Below the pieces are notes generated by a model. The model was not told the DNA's origin. It saw only the letters and a program-made list of their open reading frames with translations, and did no database searches. From Anas platyrhynchos (lineage: Eukaryota; Chordata; Aves; Anseriformes; Anatidae), in assembly GCF_047663525.1 (NCBI RefSeq), contig NC_092600.1:3158001-3222000 (forward strand): a DNA stretch of 64,000 nt, given 5' to 3'. Position numbers and translations under genes: made by a program. This document shows, in pieces, positions 8,903-22,954 of the stretch; the first letter of the stretch is position 1, and the number at the start of each line of letters is the position of its first letter.

Positions 8903-11340
8903 GAGCTCTGCTAGGGGGAACTAAGGGGCTGCTCGGAGCTGCAGAAAGCAGAACTGAGCTAAGTGGGTCGTAATATCTCAAGACAAAGCAGCTCCTCTCT
9001 GTGCTGGGATGCACTTTGCTATCTCCGAGTATCCTGCTTGGATCCATCCGGACGTTTTAACGCACATCCAGCCACGTGGCCTCGGGTAAGGACAGAGGAG
9101 CCCTGCGGTGTGGTGTGTACCAGTCAGGGGTACGGCTCCTTATCCTGCCCTGGGTATGACAGCGGTGAGAGCAGAGCTCGACCTGCCCGAGGTGACAGGG
9201 ACGAGCCACCGTGACCTGCTCTGGCTGTGCAGACAGCCGGGATTAGCAGAGCAGGGCGTGCTCGTACATCTCTGCTTACCTGCCACGCTGTTCCCTGCTG
9301 GCACACGGTGTCAGGAACCGAGAAATCAGAGTTGGAGGGGGATGAAAGCACCTGGGGGTGCTGGGTTTTGGGGGTGGGACATCTAGAAAACATTCCTGTA
9401 AATCCCACCAGCACCAGGACCAGCAGCACCGTGCCCCATCCCTCGTGGTGCCCTTGGCAGCAGAGCAGCAGGCAGCGGCCCCAGGCCCCAAATGTCCCAA
9501 GGGGGCTCGGATCCGCAGCAGGAGCTCCTCGTAAAAGGGCTGGGGAGAAACCCCTGACACGAGATCCTGCTAGATTTGTTTTTCATGTTCTCGTTTGTAA
9601 TAATTTTGCGTTTTATGAGGGATACTTCCTAAAACTTCCCCGACATGATGGAAACACATGTGGTGCTCTAGTACGCGATGTGGCCTTTTTTGGGGGAGAG
9701 ACTAGATCAAAACCTGCTTTTCCCTGACAGCTATATGGGATTCACTCCACCAACCCAGACACAAGGAGGAGTGCGGGTGCCAGGCCTTCCTGCTGCGTGC
9801 CCACACCGCTCACCTCTCCAGAAATACTGCATGTGCGTGTTTGCATCCATGGTCTCCAGCTAGATTATCTTGCTAATTCATTATTTATATTTTTTTTCGC
9901 CCTTTTTCTGCAGGTAACCCACATCTGTGCCTGTGCAGGTCCCTGAGCATCGCTTGGGATTTTATCCGAAGTGCAGGTTTGCTCCTGTGCTCTCTCCAAG
10001 GACAGAGCTGAACAGGGGGGAAGCAAACACTCATTTGAGAGATGGTTTCTGCAGGCCTCAAAGCTGATAATGCCAAGGTTACAGGAACTTTGCTTATGTG
10101 AATGAACAAATCCCCCTAAGGTGGGTAGGACTGCGACATCTGTGGGACAGCATCACTGCCCTACTGCCGGTGTCACCACCAGCAACACCGAGCCCACAGC
10201 AGCTGGGTGTACCCAGCACGGGATGCAGGCTGGTGTAATCCTGGTTTTCATTATTTTAATGGTAAGATAAAGCTTTTGTGTAACGTGTAAAACAATCCTA
10301 AGCCTCTTAAGTGTTTATAAGAAGGGCTCAGGCGGGCTGAAAAAATGGCACACAGGAGGCAAAGGCTGCAGGACAGCAACCAGTGCAAAAGGATGCCAGT
10401 CACAAATGACTTGGGATAATGGTGAACTGAAAATGAAAGTCTAAGGCCAGGGAAGTGCAGCAGAGATATTGGGATACTGATTTGTGATTCAGGATGGACG
10501 TAGAGGACAGCAGTTGCAGGTAGCAAACAAAGAGGTGGAAACCGTTAAAATCTCCAACCTGCTGTTAGGTTTCTGATCTGCAGCTGGAAAAGGCAAAGCA
10601 GTCTCGAGTTGTTCAGATTCTTTAAAATACTTGTGGCCGTGCCTGGTAGCCAGAAATGTTGCTGCTTGGGAAGAGCCTTCTCAGCCTCTCGTTTCGGTGT
10701 GGAGTGTGTGTGTGTGTCCCAGGTCGGGAGCTGCAGAGGGCTGGGGCAAGGTGTGAGCTGTGGGCAGCTTTTTGGGTGGGAAAAGCCTCAACACCAGGGC
10801 CGAGAGTGGATAGGCTGTTGTATGGCACCTGGGGATGTGTGGCACATGGGCAGAGCAACCTGTAAATTACATAAAATAACCTGCATTGAGCAGGAGGCTT
10901 GCTAGGGGACAGGCTGCGATTTGGAGACCAGAGGACTCACCTGGGCAGGCAGCTTCATAGCTCTGCTTCCCCTCCCTCTGTGCCAAACAGCCCCCCTGAG
11001 CTGGGCACATGGCTCCTCCTCTCCAAAAATGACCCAATTTCTCTGCTGAAGTGGCCAAAAACCAGAGCCCAAGGGCCGTGCATCACGCAGCATGATGCTG
11101 CGCCTCGGCTTTGTCCCAGGGCACCAAGTGAGACCTGTGGGTGCTCAGCAAAGAGACCCACATATTAACGAGGAAAATTAATGTATTTGTGAGTGTGCTT
11201 CTCCTGCTCTTCGGGCCGGTGGAAATTAGGACCAGGCCAAAGAAGTCAGGAGGGCTGTACCAGTGTAAGCCGGCCTCCATAAAATAAAGAAGAGAGGCCC
11301 CTTTTGTCAGGCGATGGCTTTTCCTCAGAAGCTAAATGAT
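8903..11340. other. Intergenic, nothing recognised
   Basis: Mixed GC content, no exon-like frame with splice signals that I trust, no named repeat. Confidence 0.5.
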
Positions 11341-11344
11341 ACAT

Positions 11345-11475
11345 AATGTTTATATAGTGTTTTGCCTCTCCTAAATGCAGGCTAGACATTAATTGATTCC
11401 AGGTTTGCTCTGTGAAGTAGGTCAGCTCTTTCCATTTTGCAGATAAAGGAAGGGCCGGGATTGCCAAGGGGTGCA
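11345..11475 (+). repeat. MIR-like SINE fragment
   Basis: Contains the ordered words CTGTGAAGTAGGTCA, CCATTTTGCAGATAAAGGAA and GGGCCGGGATTGCC. These follow the 3' half of the ancient MIR consensus (GTGAGGTAGG, CCATTTTACAGAT, GCCGGGATT) with gaps. Confidence 0.6.
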
Positions 11476-14400
11476 GGGGTCAGCGGCGGCGCTGGGACAC
11501 GGCTACGAAAGCGCCGCGCTCGCCCTTGCCGTTGGACCACACTAAATATACAACACCCCTGATGTATGGCGACATGGGCTGCGGGTCTGTAAACCCAGCT
11601 ACATTAAGCCCAGTTCAAATGAAATCTGTTTATGTCTCCAACGCTCAGCGCTGGTCAAAGCAGGACTCGGCTAACCTCGTGCTGTTTGTGTTCAAAGCCT
11701 CTTAAACCTCCGCTCCGACCAGCTCGGAGTGAAATATAAAGCACTGGCTGGGCCCTGGCCGGGCTCCAGGGGGCCACTTCAGCCTCACCCTCTCTGCCTT
11801 CTGCTCGTGGGGCCATTTAGAGAACACATCGCACGTTTTAAACAGCGATGGAAAAAATAATTTTAATTCGCTTCTGTTTACATAGCTTTGGAAGCTTGCG
11901 AGGGTTTTGTGGAGATGATAATTCATGGCTGAAACCGGCGTGGAAAAAACCTCGCCTGGCTCTGCCAGCAGGAGGCTGGCTCTGGAGCCCTGGGGAAGGA
12001 GGGACTCGTGCCTTGGTGGGTCCCATCACCGCCTTTCATTCTGGCGTTTTGGAAGTGTCCTCCTGCCCGTCCTGCTAATGTTGAGCTATTAAAGAGTGGA
12101 ACTTGGATCTGGGGAAATGCCTGGCTCCTGCTGGTTGCCTTTGATCCTGGATGCCCAGCTTGCAGACCAGCCCCTAGGGACACAAGGGGTCCCCGGGCAC
12201 CTCTCTCCAAGCTGGCCCAAAAAGCCCTGATGGAGCCATGCCCTTGTGTGCACTGGATGGACATGAACGGGGATTTAGGTCCATAAAAAGTCCCCAATGC
12301 CTTTCTGACCAGCTGGGGATGATCAGGCGCAGGCACACCCATGGCACGAGCCCAGCCCGCATGTCCCACGCGTCCTCGCACGCATCCATCAGAAGACTAA
12401 GACACGGTTTTACTGTTCTATTGCACAGCAGGAACTTGTACCTATAAAACCACTCTTAATTACTTCCTAAGTCACTGAGCAGGGTGATGTTGATTTTGTC
12501 TTATAACCCAACGGGATCGTGTCTATTTAATACAACCCCCTGCCCACCGTAACTTCCTTGCCAGGGCCTGTTGCTCACAGGCTCCATGCCCCTGTGTCTG
12601 CAGCTCCAGGCTCAGAAAGGGGTCTCCACACTGGGAAAAGCACAACTGGGAGATGAGAGCCTTCAGTGGAAGGTGCTGAGCTCGGGGTCCTCCCTCCCAT
12701 CGTGGCTGGATGAGGTGCACAGGAGGGATCATCCCCTGTAGCAGTGGTGCTGCTGCTCTGCTTTCCCTCTGCTCCGCCAGGTGACTTGGAGGCAATGGCT
12801 GTGACAGCAAAAATCCAAAACACCAACAAAAAACACCCATGGAGAGAGCAATAGCTGGGAACTACTCCACGCCAGCATCGGTTCCTGCAGCCTCCAGGCT
12901 CTGCCGTGGAGCTCTCTGCTCCTAACGCCACCTCTGTGATCCTCAGCGATTACCGCACAGCGTGGCAAGCGGCCGAGTGCCGGCATTGCCAAGCTCAGAA
13001 GCACGCAATTTAGCTGCCTGCTTTGCAAGTCAACCCTGCACAAGAGCTCCTGGGGGTGCCCGGAGGCGTGCTGGCGATAGAGGCTGGATGACTGCTGTTA
13101 TTGCCACTTCTGGCTCTAGCTGAAACAAGTGCAGGGCTAATCTGCCTCATTAACCGGCTCTGATGTATTCTGAAAACTAATCTGCGATGTGTGAAACGTT
13201 GCTTTTAAAAGGGAAGTATCCATTTATGAGGATAAAGACGTTTGGAGGATTTTGCATACTTACCAGAGGCTGGTGTTGGCTCCCTCGGGATCTCATGACG
13301 TGTGTTCCTGCGGGGCTGCAGGACCCCACAGCGCCGTGGGACAGCGACATGGGGACAGCAGTGGTCCTGGTAATGGCATCGTGGGGGGGTGGAGGTGTAA
13401 GGCACACCCGGGGCCATCCCCACCATCACTGCCCTCTGCAATCACTTGGGTGCACCACAGTTCTTGGCTGTGGACACGGCAGAAAGACCTGTGAGTAGCA
13501 CACGGGCTGAGGAATATTTTGTGTACTTAGTCATCCTGCGTGTGATTCAGCCTTTATTGGACAAGATCACCCTACCCCAGAGGGATTTTCCTTGGAAGTC
13601 TACAAATTTGTTCTGAAACTGTGCTACTGTGTGAGTCCAGCCTCCTCCCATACAGGAGGCACTCTCCAGAGGGACGCTGTGTTTGGTACAGGGCTCGCAG
13701 TAGCACCACGCTCTGGTACGTGAATGATGTGGGACCCACGGTCGGTCTCGGTGGGGACTTCCCCAGGGTCAGCCACTGGGGAGCTGGGTTAAAAAGAGAT
13801 TAATAAAAGGCCTGCAATGATATTTTTGTCATAATAGAGACAACTACCTGGCCAAAAGATGAATTAATTGGTTCATATTCCTCTTGTGTACGAGCATACC
13901 ACTGTTAAGTTATTCTGTACTGATCCTGGCACGGGAGGAGAGTCAGTCCCAGAGTTTTCAGACCTGACATTAATTCTTGGAGGTGTGAGAGCACATGGGA
14001 GCAAAGTCCTTGAGGATAAGAAGCAAAATAGAATCTCAGACCAGCACAGAAACTGCTGTAGCCCTGGCCCAGAGAGCAAGGGATTGCGATGGACATTTCA
14101 CCTCCTGCTGTCCGTGGCACGGGGTATGGCCCAGAGGCTTCCTTTGCATTTTGCATAGAAATTGGGCCCTTACGAGCACTTGTCTGTGCCATTCTCCTGA
14201 TGTGATGAGCTGGGGGTCGAGGTGGCTCACTGTCCCCTTGTATTTGACTGGGAATCAAGCCCGTGCCTGGCTCCTGCACCCTGCGGGGTGGCTGCCGAGG
14301 GGCACAGCTCGGCCAGCCAGGGGGAGGCCGTGGGGAGCCAGGTCCTCGGCGGCTGCGCCCAGTGCTATGGGGAAGAAAATGGTAAAACAAAACATTGGGA

Positions 14401-17050
14401 AATCTGTTTCTTATTTACTGTACTGCCAAGCTGCTCTGTGCTGGAAGCACAGTCCCAGAAAAACAGAAAGAGGAAAGGATTTTCCTGCTGAGCCTGGTGG
14501 TGGTGGGAGAGAGCCCTCGGCCTGCCACAGACTGGGGCAGATGGGGGACAGGGTCGGGGGCTCTGCGTGCTCAGGAGGGTGAGGAAATGCTCACAGGTAT
14601 TCCATGTGTCTCTACTCTTTCTGAGGGGTAGGTTTGCTAAATGTTGCGAAGGACTGAAGACAGGCTGCAATACTTGGAGAAGGGATACTCGAGGCACGTT
14701 TAATGGGTTAGTTTTTGATGGTGATGATGGGTAGACATGATGTTAGACCATGATGCAAAAAAGACCAAATCTGATCCAAAAAAGATCAGATGCTGGCCGA
14801 AGTGGTTTTTTTTTTCTGGATGTTTCCATGCTCAAGGCACCATCTACAAGGGTTCTCCACAATACCCACCTACAGGGCACCAAAAGAGCTGCAGGCGCAG
14901 CCTCTGTGCTCCGTGGGCTGTGGAGCAGAGGATGCTTGGTGGTACCAGCTTGCTCTTACCAAGGCAGCAAGGTTTTATATCTACCGTTTGCACCTCCAAG
15001 CGCCCGCGCCGTCCTGGGAACGCCGGGCATTGCCCGCGGCTGCTTGCAGGCTGGAGCCTCCGCCGCACGCACAGCAAGCGGGGTAAGCTGAGCCGGGGGA
15101 AAGTTTCCCAGAGAGTTTTGGGCCGTGACGCCAGGAGCTGTAATTGCCTTGGCAGAGGCGACCACAGCTGTTGGAACCTGCCCTCTCGCCCGTGAGTCAG
15201 AGTGGAAGTGCCGGAGCCATGGGATGGCTCTGAGCAAAGATGCAAAGCTGGGAGTTGCTTTCCGAGCTTTTCGTTTCCTCGCGGGCAAGTCTGAGAACGG
15301 CGAGCGCGGGAGCAGGAGAGCCTCCTGCTGCCTTGAGGCCTGCCTGCACCCGCAGAGGTCGTGCCAGCACCGCAGAGATGGGGCTGATCTGGCCCCACCA
15401 TCCCCTTCCCGCTCAGAGCACAGGCGGCACAGTGGTTCCTCTACACTGGGCACCTGCCTGTGTGCAGCCCAGTTGGGAAAAGAGCAGGAGATACAGCAGG
15501 TTTTCAGCTTTTGCTGCATCAGTCTGTGTGGTGTGTTTGGCTCTTGGGGTTTATCAGTTCCCCTCTGCTCTGTGCAGTGGGATCAGGGGTGGGTGAAGCC
15601 TCAGCATCACCTGCCCCGGAGCAGGGACGGCTCTGCTTGGCTCTGTGCTGCAGGCAGCATCGCATCTCTGCCTGGGACCTCACCCCAAAACCAACCCCAA
15701 AACCCACCTGCAGGTGTGGGAACCATTTCCAGCACGGGGATACCATCGGTGGGTTATGATCAACCCAGCTCCATGAGATGGCTGAAGTGGTTGGGAAGTG
15801 GTGGCAGCAGGGATGCTGGAGGTGGACGGGGACCTCTCTGGGGATGGGTGGCCATGGAAGCCCCAGCACCAAGCTCTCCCTGACCCCGGGGAGGTCCTGT
15901 TGCCTCCAGGCTCTCTGTTCGTGGCTCGGAGCCATCTCTCGTTTAGTCCCAGTGAATTACCGAGCCCCAGGAAGCCTCCCTTACTTAGGCTTTTGTAGAA
16001 GTCGGGGGCTCAAATTGAGCAGGAGCTTGGGGAAACCATTTCCCTTGTTAAAATAAATGTATTAGTTTAATACGTACCAGGAGAGGATAGGGAGTTCTCC
16101 TTGTTAAATATTTACCAGTCAAACCCTGCTGAGGACTTACTTGGAGCAATTCAGCTTTAGTGATTTCCTTCTATTGTGGTCTAAGTCTCCAACATCGCCG
16201 GGAAACCGCTTGGCAGGGCCAGGAGGGCTGAGCCGGATCCGCACCCGCCCGGGGTGATGGAGCGAGCCGCCTTGCTCCCACAGGACAGCAGGATGCAGGA
16301 GAGAGAATAAAATAAATGTTAAAAAAGGATGAGCAGAGCCACAAAATGCTGCTCCGTGCCTTACCTGCCTCAGCAGCCCGAGAGCATGGTGGTGGGCACA
16401 CCGCAGTGGAGCTTCGTGAGGAGTTGTTTCCATGGGGGCTGATCCCTCCGGCTACGGGTGGGTGTCTTTGAGAAGAGCCCAGGCTGTGAATTATCTTCGT
16501 GTCTGTAAGACGTCCCCTCCGCAGCCTGATGGTGGTGTTAAGCCATATTCCAGTAATCTCTCACAGCTCAGGATTTCCTGACACAGCTATTCTAGGAGAA
16601 GAATCGTGCATTTATGATATTTATATGTGTACATTAACTTCACACGCATGCTAAGAATCAAATATTAATTTACAAGTTTATATACCGGCAATCTTTGACA
16701 GTTCAAGATTTCTTCATATTAGTAACACATTTTTTTCTAATCAAGCTAAATTCAGATTATTTGGTGACCCCAGATTGTTTTGTAACCCTGTTGCTTCTCC
16801 TGAAATTCCCTTGAATAAAATGGAAATACAGCCCATGTGAAAAACGCTGGGGGTGTCCATGGCAGTGCTACAGACCTGGTGGTCACTCGCTCTCCTCTGC
16901 TATCTCCTGATAGCAGATTTTCACAGATTGCCTCATCGGGTACTTTTTTAAAGAAGGGCTCTATTAATAACGCTAAGAGAAAACAGATGTGTCAGGTTTG
17001 CGACCAGAAACGTGGATATTCCAGGAGACATCAATTGTTGGAAGTAAACA
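11476..17050. other. Intergenic with possible conserved patches
   Basis: No exon recognised. An AT-rich stretch at about 16540-16760 and a TAATCT-containing stretch at 13130-13240 look like candidate conserved non-coding DNA, judged only by composition and homeobox-like words. Confidence 0.4.
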
Positions 17051-17053
17051 ACA

Positions 17054-17210
17054 GCCCCGACTCGACAAAGCCCTTAAGCAGACACTTAACTTTAAGCAGG
17101 CACTTAGCGCGGGCTTCAGCGGGCGTCAACATATGTCCTGCTGCACGAGGAGGGACTTAAGTACGCACTTACAGTTAAGCTCGTGCTTAAGTGCTTTGTT
17201 GAATTGGGGC
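17054..17210. mobile_element. Palindromic MITE-like element
   Basis: A long imperfect inverted repeat. The left arm starts at 17054 with GCCCCGACTCGACAAAGC and the right arm ends at 17210 with the reverse complement of GCCCCAATTCAACAAAGC. The arms continue inward with CTTAAGCA/CTTAACT words for more than 50 bases on each side, around a loop at about 17110-17150. Similar TTAAGCA palindromes are common in sauropsid genomes as non-autonomous DNA elements. The family name is not assigned. Confidence 0.65.
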
Positions 17211-19985
17211 CAACACTTCAGCTCTCCCTCTGTCTCACTCACATTAACCATGCCTGACATCAAGGAAACTCAAACAGGGACCGCTGCAGTCACCTACTGG
17301 CGTTGCTTTCATCCTCCGGAGGGTGGCTGCATCAATTTTGTGCTCTGGGTGGCAGGGTCAGGGTGTCCTGGGCATCTTCATGTCCCCATCACTCCTGGGG
17401 AGCCCCACACCCCATAGGATCACCTGGCGAGGAACTGTCACGCTCATAAACCCCAATGAAAATCCCTCCTAGGAGTAATCTCTTTTTATTTTGAATGTTT
17501 TTTAAATTGAGATATTTTTCAGTAATATTTTGTATGTTTTTTAAATATACTTCTTTACTTTCTGCTTTATTATTAGTTTTATTATTATTATTATTATTTT
17601 AACCCTGAGGACCAAGAGGTGCACTGTGCAATGATTTAGCCTCTCTGGTCAAGACTTAGTGCATGAAAACTGAATTTTGCTCTTTTTTCTCTTGTAGCTT
17701 TTTCTCTTACTACCTCCCCCATTCACTGAGCAGTGCGTATCAGCAGGCAGGTATGAATGGAAAAAGCCCTCATGGGTTGCCAGCGACCTCCTAAGCCAGC
17801 CTGGATGCCCTAGGGTCAGCCTGAGACTTTTTTTCTGGATGCTCCAAGATCAGTCCGGGCTCTTCTTGGCTGCAGGTCTCTCACCTTCACCTCCAGCCAG
17901 AGTTTGCTGGGACTGAAGGCTTCCCTTCCTGGCCACTGGCACTTGAATCAGCATCACGAGGAGCCTGCAGTCGTTTCTGTGGCTTGGGATCAAATCTTAA
18001 TCATTTGCTCATAGGCTTTTCTTTGCAGCACATCAGGCTCCCATGAAAGCAGAGCAAACCTGGTGTCACAGGCTGGCCAGAGCATGGCAAGGGAAGGAAA
18101 CAGTGCTGGTACCTCCAGGCCCAAACCGTCCAAGGAGAACCCAGAACCAAACTTTTCCATAGTTTTCCAAATTTGTAGGTGAAATTCTTGCCTTGTTATC
18201 ATCATCTGCTTCAGTGGGGCCAGAGCTGTGTTCCCCCAAGACCTTATTTCTGGGCAGTCTTTATACTGAGGGTACTCCCTGGAAGAGAGGAGCCGGCTGG
18301 ACAGAAACCTGCTCTGCCCCTGCCACCTGCAGCAGCTCTCTGCACAAGGAGTGGTGGCCAGAGAGGCACACGGTCACTGCAGGAGAAAGGATTTTGTTTT
18401 ACAGACCAAAGCCAAGCGTGGTGAACCTGTGGCCTTCACTTGAACAAGACTCTGAGAGTGTCGGCTAGAGCCTGCTGTAAGCTTTCTTCAATAACAGCTC
18501 TACTAACAGCCTCGAGGACCAGCTCCTTGTTACTTATTTCCTTGCAGATGGCAGCATCCAAATTCCAGTTATTTCTGTCTTGGAAAATGAAAAACCCGAC
18601 CAGAAGAGAAGGAATGTGAGCTTGCAGCACAGTTTGGTACCTGGAAGACTCCGGGCTGGGGCGCGCGCTCCTGATTTACGGCGTACTTGTTAAAACCACT
18701 TGTTCTTGTCATAACAAAACAGATCGAAGTGAAGTTTGGGAGAAGGTCTCCTTCTAGTTGGCACTTCATCATGGCTTCTTACTCCTTCTTAGGTTCTGGG
18801 GGTTTACAGTTATATAAAACTTAATGAATCAGTATACTTTAGATTTCCTTCCTAATGCATATGGGTTCAATTAACTGCGCTGTTTGCTTATTTAAGCGTT
18901 TTCATTAAATTGCTTTACTATATTTTCCCGCAATTGAAGGGGAACATGGTGGGGCTGATGCCATCTGCCACCATCAGTTTAGCAGAACTTTTTGCTTTGT
19001 TCAGACCCGTTCTGTTTTATTATAAGAGACCCTCCTACCCCCCGCTCCCTGTGTGCCACGCTCTTATTGCATTCTCCTCTTCTAGCTGCAGACTGATAAA
19101 TAAAAGCCTTGTACAAGGACCTTCATGTATGGTATTTTTAAGGAGCTTTTTTACAAGATCAGGTTGTGTTTTGCTCCCCCTTCCCTCCCCCTGCTTGCAG
19201 ATTCCTCTTTGCTCCAGCTTGTGAATAAATAATTGTTGCTATTACAATACCTAGCAGCTCTTGCTGCCTGGCTCTGTGGGGTAGGGGGTTGCTCTGGCAA
19301 AAACACGGCCAGATTACATTCTCAGCCCAGGACACCAGGACAAGGTCTTTTTGGTGCTTTTTAAGGAAAAGCAGAATCAAACCAACTCACCTAAAGCTCC
19401 TTCTCATGACAGGAGGTGCTCTCCTTGCCAGTGCCCTTGCTTCTCGCAGACCTCACTTCAGTTTTGGGTCCTGTGCCTCTAGGACTTGCTGCACTGCCCT
19501 CTCCCCAGTGTGGAGGCAGTGGTTTATTGCTTTCCTCCTTGTGGCTTCAGTCCATCCTCCTGAGCTGCATCTTGCCAGCCTGGGTGCTCATGATGGGCAG
19601 CCCTGAGCTTCCCTAAGGACCGGTGGTCCCATGGGGGATGCTGCCAGCACCCCTGAAACAGCTCACACTGCTCTGGGGATGCCCATCCAGGAGGGACGGT
19701 GCCTGTCCCTGTTTTGCAGCTGGGCAAACTAAACTGAATAAACTCACCTGTGCTGTTTGGGGTGCAGACTGCGGGCTGTTACACAAATCTGGTGCTTTAC
19801 GGACATCACTAATAGGAAAAACACCTCCTGAAGAATAAAAGAGAAGGGAAATCGTTCATCCTGGAATGTATTCCACAGGTTGACTTTCTGAAAGGCAGTG
19901 TTTGAAAATGTGTTATCTGTTACTTCTTGGTTAGAGAGCAGGGGAAGGCACTCTCGGATCAAGCTGCTATTTTGTGACACAGTCT
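17211..19985. other. Intergenic, nothing recognised
   Basis: Contains a TTA repeat at about 17571-17600 and a weak MIR-like stretch at 19688-19745. No exon supported. Confidence 0.45.
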
Positions 19986-20019
19986 GGGAGGAAGACGCCC
20001 AAGTGTTTTATCATCTTCT

Positions 20020-20120
20020 GCTCCCTGCTACAGGCATTTTGTACAAGGGAAGATGCAAGGAGAATAAATAACTTGCCCTAAAGGTACACAATGAATCTGT
20101 GGCAGGGCCAGCAAAAGAGC
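20020..20120 (+). repeat. MIR-like SINE 3' fragment
   Basis: AATAAATAACTTGCCC, then ACACAATGAATCTGTGGCAG and GGCCAGCA, follow the order of the MIR 3' consensus (TAACTTGCCCAAGGTCACA, GTGGCAGAGCC). Confidence 0.5.
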
Positions 20121-20489
20121 TGTTGTTAACCATTGCTTGCGAGAGCCTTTCCCAGGCAGTAAGTTTGGAGAGGGCATGCAAAGCCCAAGGAACGTGCTCT
20201 GGCCATGCAGGATGATGCTGTGGCATCCCCATTGTCACACTGTGCCCCTTTGGTTCATGGAACAATGAACCAAACAGGTCCAAGAACAAATAGACAGAAA
20301 AAAAGATAACACCCTGCAAACATTCAGTATCCAGTAAAGGGAAATTTTAGAAAAAGTGCCATGTGGCAACATACACTTAAACTGGAAGGAAAAGAATTTC
20401 CTCAGTTACCTCCCCCCTGCCTCCTGCAAAGTGTGTATGGACATTTTTTTTTCCACTTTTTCTTCCTTTTATTATTTTTATAAAGCTTT

Positions 20490-20615
20490 TCTGGTTTATA
20501 TATATATATGCCAGAAAAAAAATATATCTCATATAAAAATATATAATATATAAAAATATATAATTATATATATAATTTTCTGATATATATACATATATAT
20601 ATTTTTTTTTTTTTT
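20490..20615. repeat. AT-rich (TA)n-type low-complexity block
   Basis: Runs of TATATA and ATATAAAAATATATAA ending in a T tract at 20600-20615. Likely unstable. Confidence 0.9.
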
Positions 20616-20619
20616 CAGT

Positions 20620-21650
20620 GGCAAATGCAGCAAGGGCAACACAGTTCTTACAAAACATTACAGGGTCAGCAAATCAACTGAGGGGGGGAAGATCAGCTGG
20701 AAAAATGTCAGCTGGGACCCTCAGTGGCTGCCCCGTCCCCCCGCCCTCCTCCAGCCTCTCCCTGCCTGGTGCGGGGGACCCTGACCCCTGCCAGCAGCCC
20801 TCAGGCTGCAGGGACCTGCCTGCAACTGGCTGGGTTTGCCAAAATTGTAAGGAATCACCTGAAAAAAAAAACCAACCTGGTGCAGAGCCTGGGTTTTCTG
20901 AGAGTGGCTTGAGAGACCTGCCAGCTCCAAGCTCTCTCTGGTGCCTTTTCTTCTTGAAGTGAGGCATAAAATAAATTGGAGCTGCTGGCTGTGGTAAACA
21001 ATCCCTCAAAACATGCCCATTCTTGATACCCCAAATGCAGATACACAATGGTGGAAGAATAGGGAGAAAGGGGAAAAAAAAAGGAAAGAAAAGAAAAAGA
21101 GAGAGAGAAAAAACCCGACGCTTCCAAGACACTAAAAATAGACTCTGATCACTTACCAAATGGTAAAATGAAAATGATTTGCTTTGAATAGTCTCCAGAA
21201 AGGCTCAGATACAATGTCTTGTGGAGCAAAATTGAATCAGTTGAAAGTGCAGACGCCAGCTCAGCCTAATCCCTCCCAGCTGCTTTGCTTTGCTTTTTTT
21301 CCAACAAGCAGCCCCTAAAAGTCGTCTCCCTAATCCTGCAAACTGAAATTCAATCTTGTATTTTTTTTTTTAAATCAAGTTTCAAGCCTGGGGCTTGCAG
21401 GGTGGGGGAAGAGGAGAAGGGAGGGCTTTGGGGTTGCCTCCTTCCCCTTGCCCTGACTGCAGTAAACACAGCCTTGAATTCAAGGAAAAGCTTTAGACTA
21501 CAATTCACTTGGCTTGAGCCAAACACACAAATCTGATGTCTTTAAAGCCCCTCCAGCAGACGGTAGATAGCTTTGAGATGCTCACTAAATGGCTGTCTGC
21601 TTGCTGCCTTTTTGTTGTTGATTGGGGGCCCAAGGAGACCTTGTCTCTGG
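20620..21650. other. Intergenic, nothing recognised
   Basis: Contains an A/G-rich run at 21058-21115. No exon supported. Confidence 0.5.
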
Positions 21651-21662
21651 GTTGTTTTCTGT

Positions 21663-21707
21663 CTTTTTTTCTTCTTCTTTTTTTTTTTTTTCCTTTTTTT
21701 TCTCTCT

Positions 21708-21763
<56 letters not shown>

Positions 21764-21765
21764 CT
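21663..21765. repeat. Long T/C tract with (TG)n end
   Basis: CTT/TCT runs, then about 40 consecutive T residues (about 21711-21751), then (TG)n. Confidence 0.95.
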
Positions 21766-21769
21766 GCTT

Positions 21770-22950
21770 TTATCAGTGAGTTTGGGTTGGGCATTTACCG
21801 ATACAAAGACCAAGACAAACAATTTCTGACACAGGCGGGTGATTGCGGCCGGCAGCGCCTGTCCAGGCCCTGCTATCTCGGCGCGTATCGGGAGGTATTT
21901 ATGACACCTTCCCAAGAGCTTCCCGGCTCCTGCCCTCCTTGCCCGACTTGCAAGGACTCAGCAAACGTTCCTGGGGTGTGTGGGTCCTCGGCTCTCCCTC
22001 GGCTCCCAACCCCGTGAGCTTCCCCACTTGTTTTGTCTCTCTTTGCCACCTGATGGTTCACTGATCCCAAAGGATTTTTTGCCATAATGTGGTACGGTTT
22101 GGGTTTTGGAGGGTAATTTGTAATAGATATAATAACAGCAAAGCATTTGAGGCCAAATTGCATGGCTCAGCATCCTGATAATCCAAATTCCTGGGTCTGA
22201 ACTCTTCCAAACTCAGAGGTCCAAAGGTTTTCACCCTGTCAGACACGCAGGTTCACCCCGTGCAGCTCCTGTCTGAGCCCGGGTCAGGATCCAGAAATTT
22301 AGCAGGAAAAAAATAGATGTTTACAGGGGGGTGGGGGCGGTACCTGTTTTGCAGTACAGAACTCCCCTCAGAGCAGTTGCAGGCAGAGGTACTTTGCCTG
22401 GTCAGGGGAAGATTTGGAGTACCAGTAAGAACTGGGAAATCAAACTCAGAAGGACAGAAAGGAAAATTCAAATGGGAATTTTTGATGTCCCTTGTCTTGT
22501 CCTGGTACATCTGGTGACAGATGTCACTACAAAACCCCTACAGCCATCACTCCCAAGAGGATACATACTGCTGGGGGAATGGGTCCCATGTCAGGGAAAT
22601 CACACGTTTCACAGATGAAGAGAGGATTATTTTGTCTGTTCATGTTTTTCCAGCTTATTGGCATGAGGGTCTTGACACGCTGTGTCAGGAGCCAACTCCC
22701 ACTTGCCCACAGCTGGCTGTTAGTTCTGCTCTGAGATGCATGAAGCTGTGTGATGCTTTACTCAGCATCTCTTCTTGCTCTCCATGCCCCTGTACCTATC
22801 AGTCTGACACAAGGCTGGGGTATGGATTGATAAGAGCATTATTGCTAAAGCTTACTTTGAACAGAATTGCCTCTCATATAACGAGGGAGAGCATGTTGGG
22901 CACATGGACCCAATGGCCACCTGGGCTGGCTGCTGGATTTTGTGCTGTCA
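21770..22950. other. Intergenic, nothing recognised
   Basis: No exon, RNA gene or repeat that I can name. Confidence 0.5.
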
Positions 22951-22954
22951 GCTG

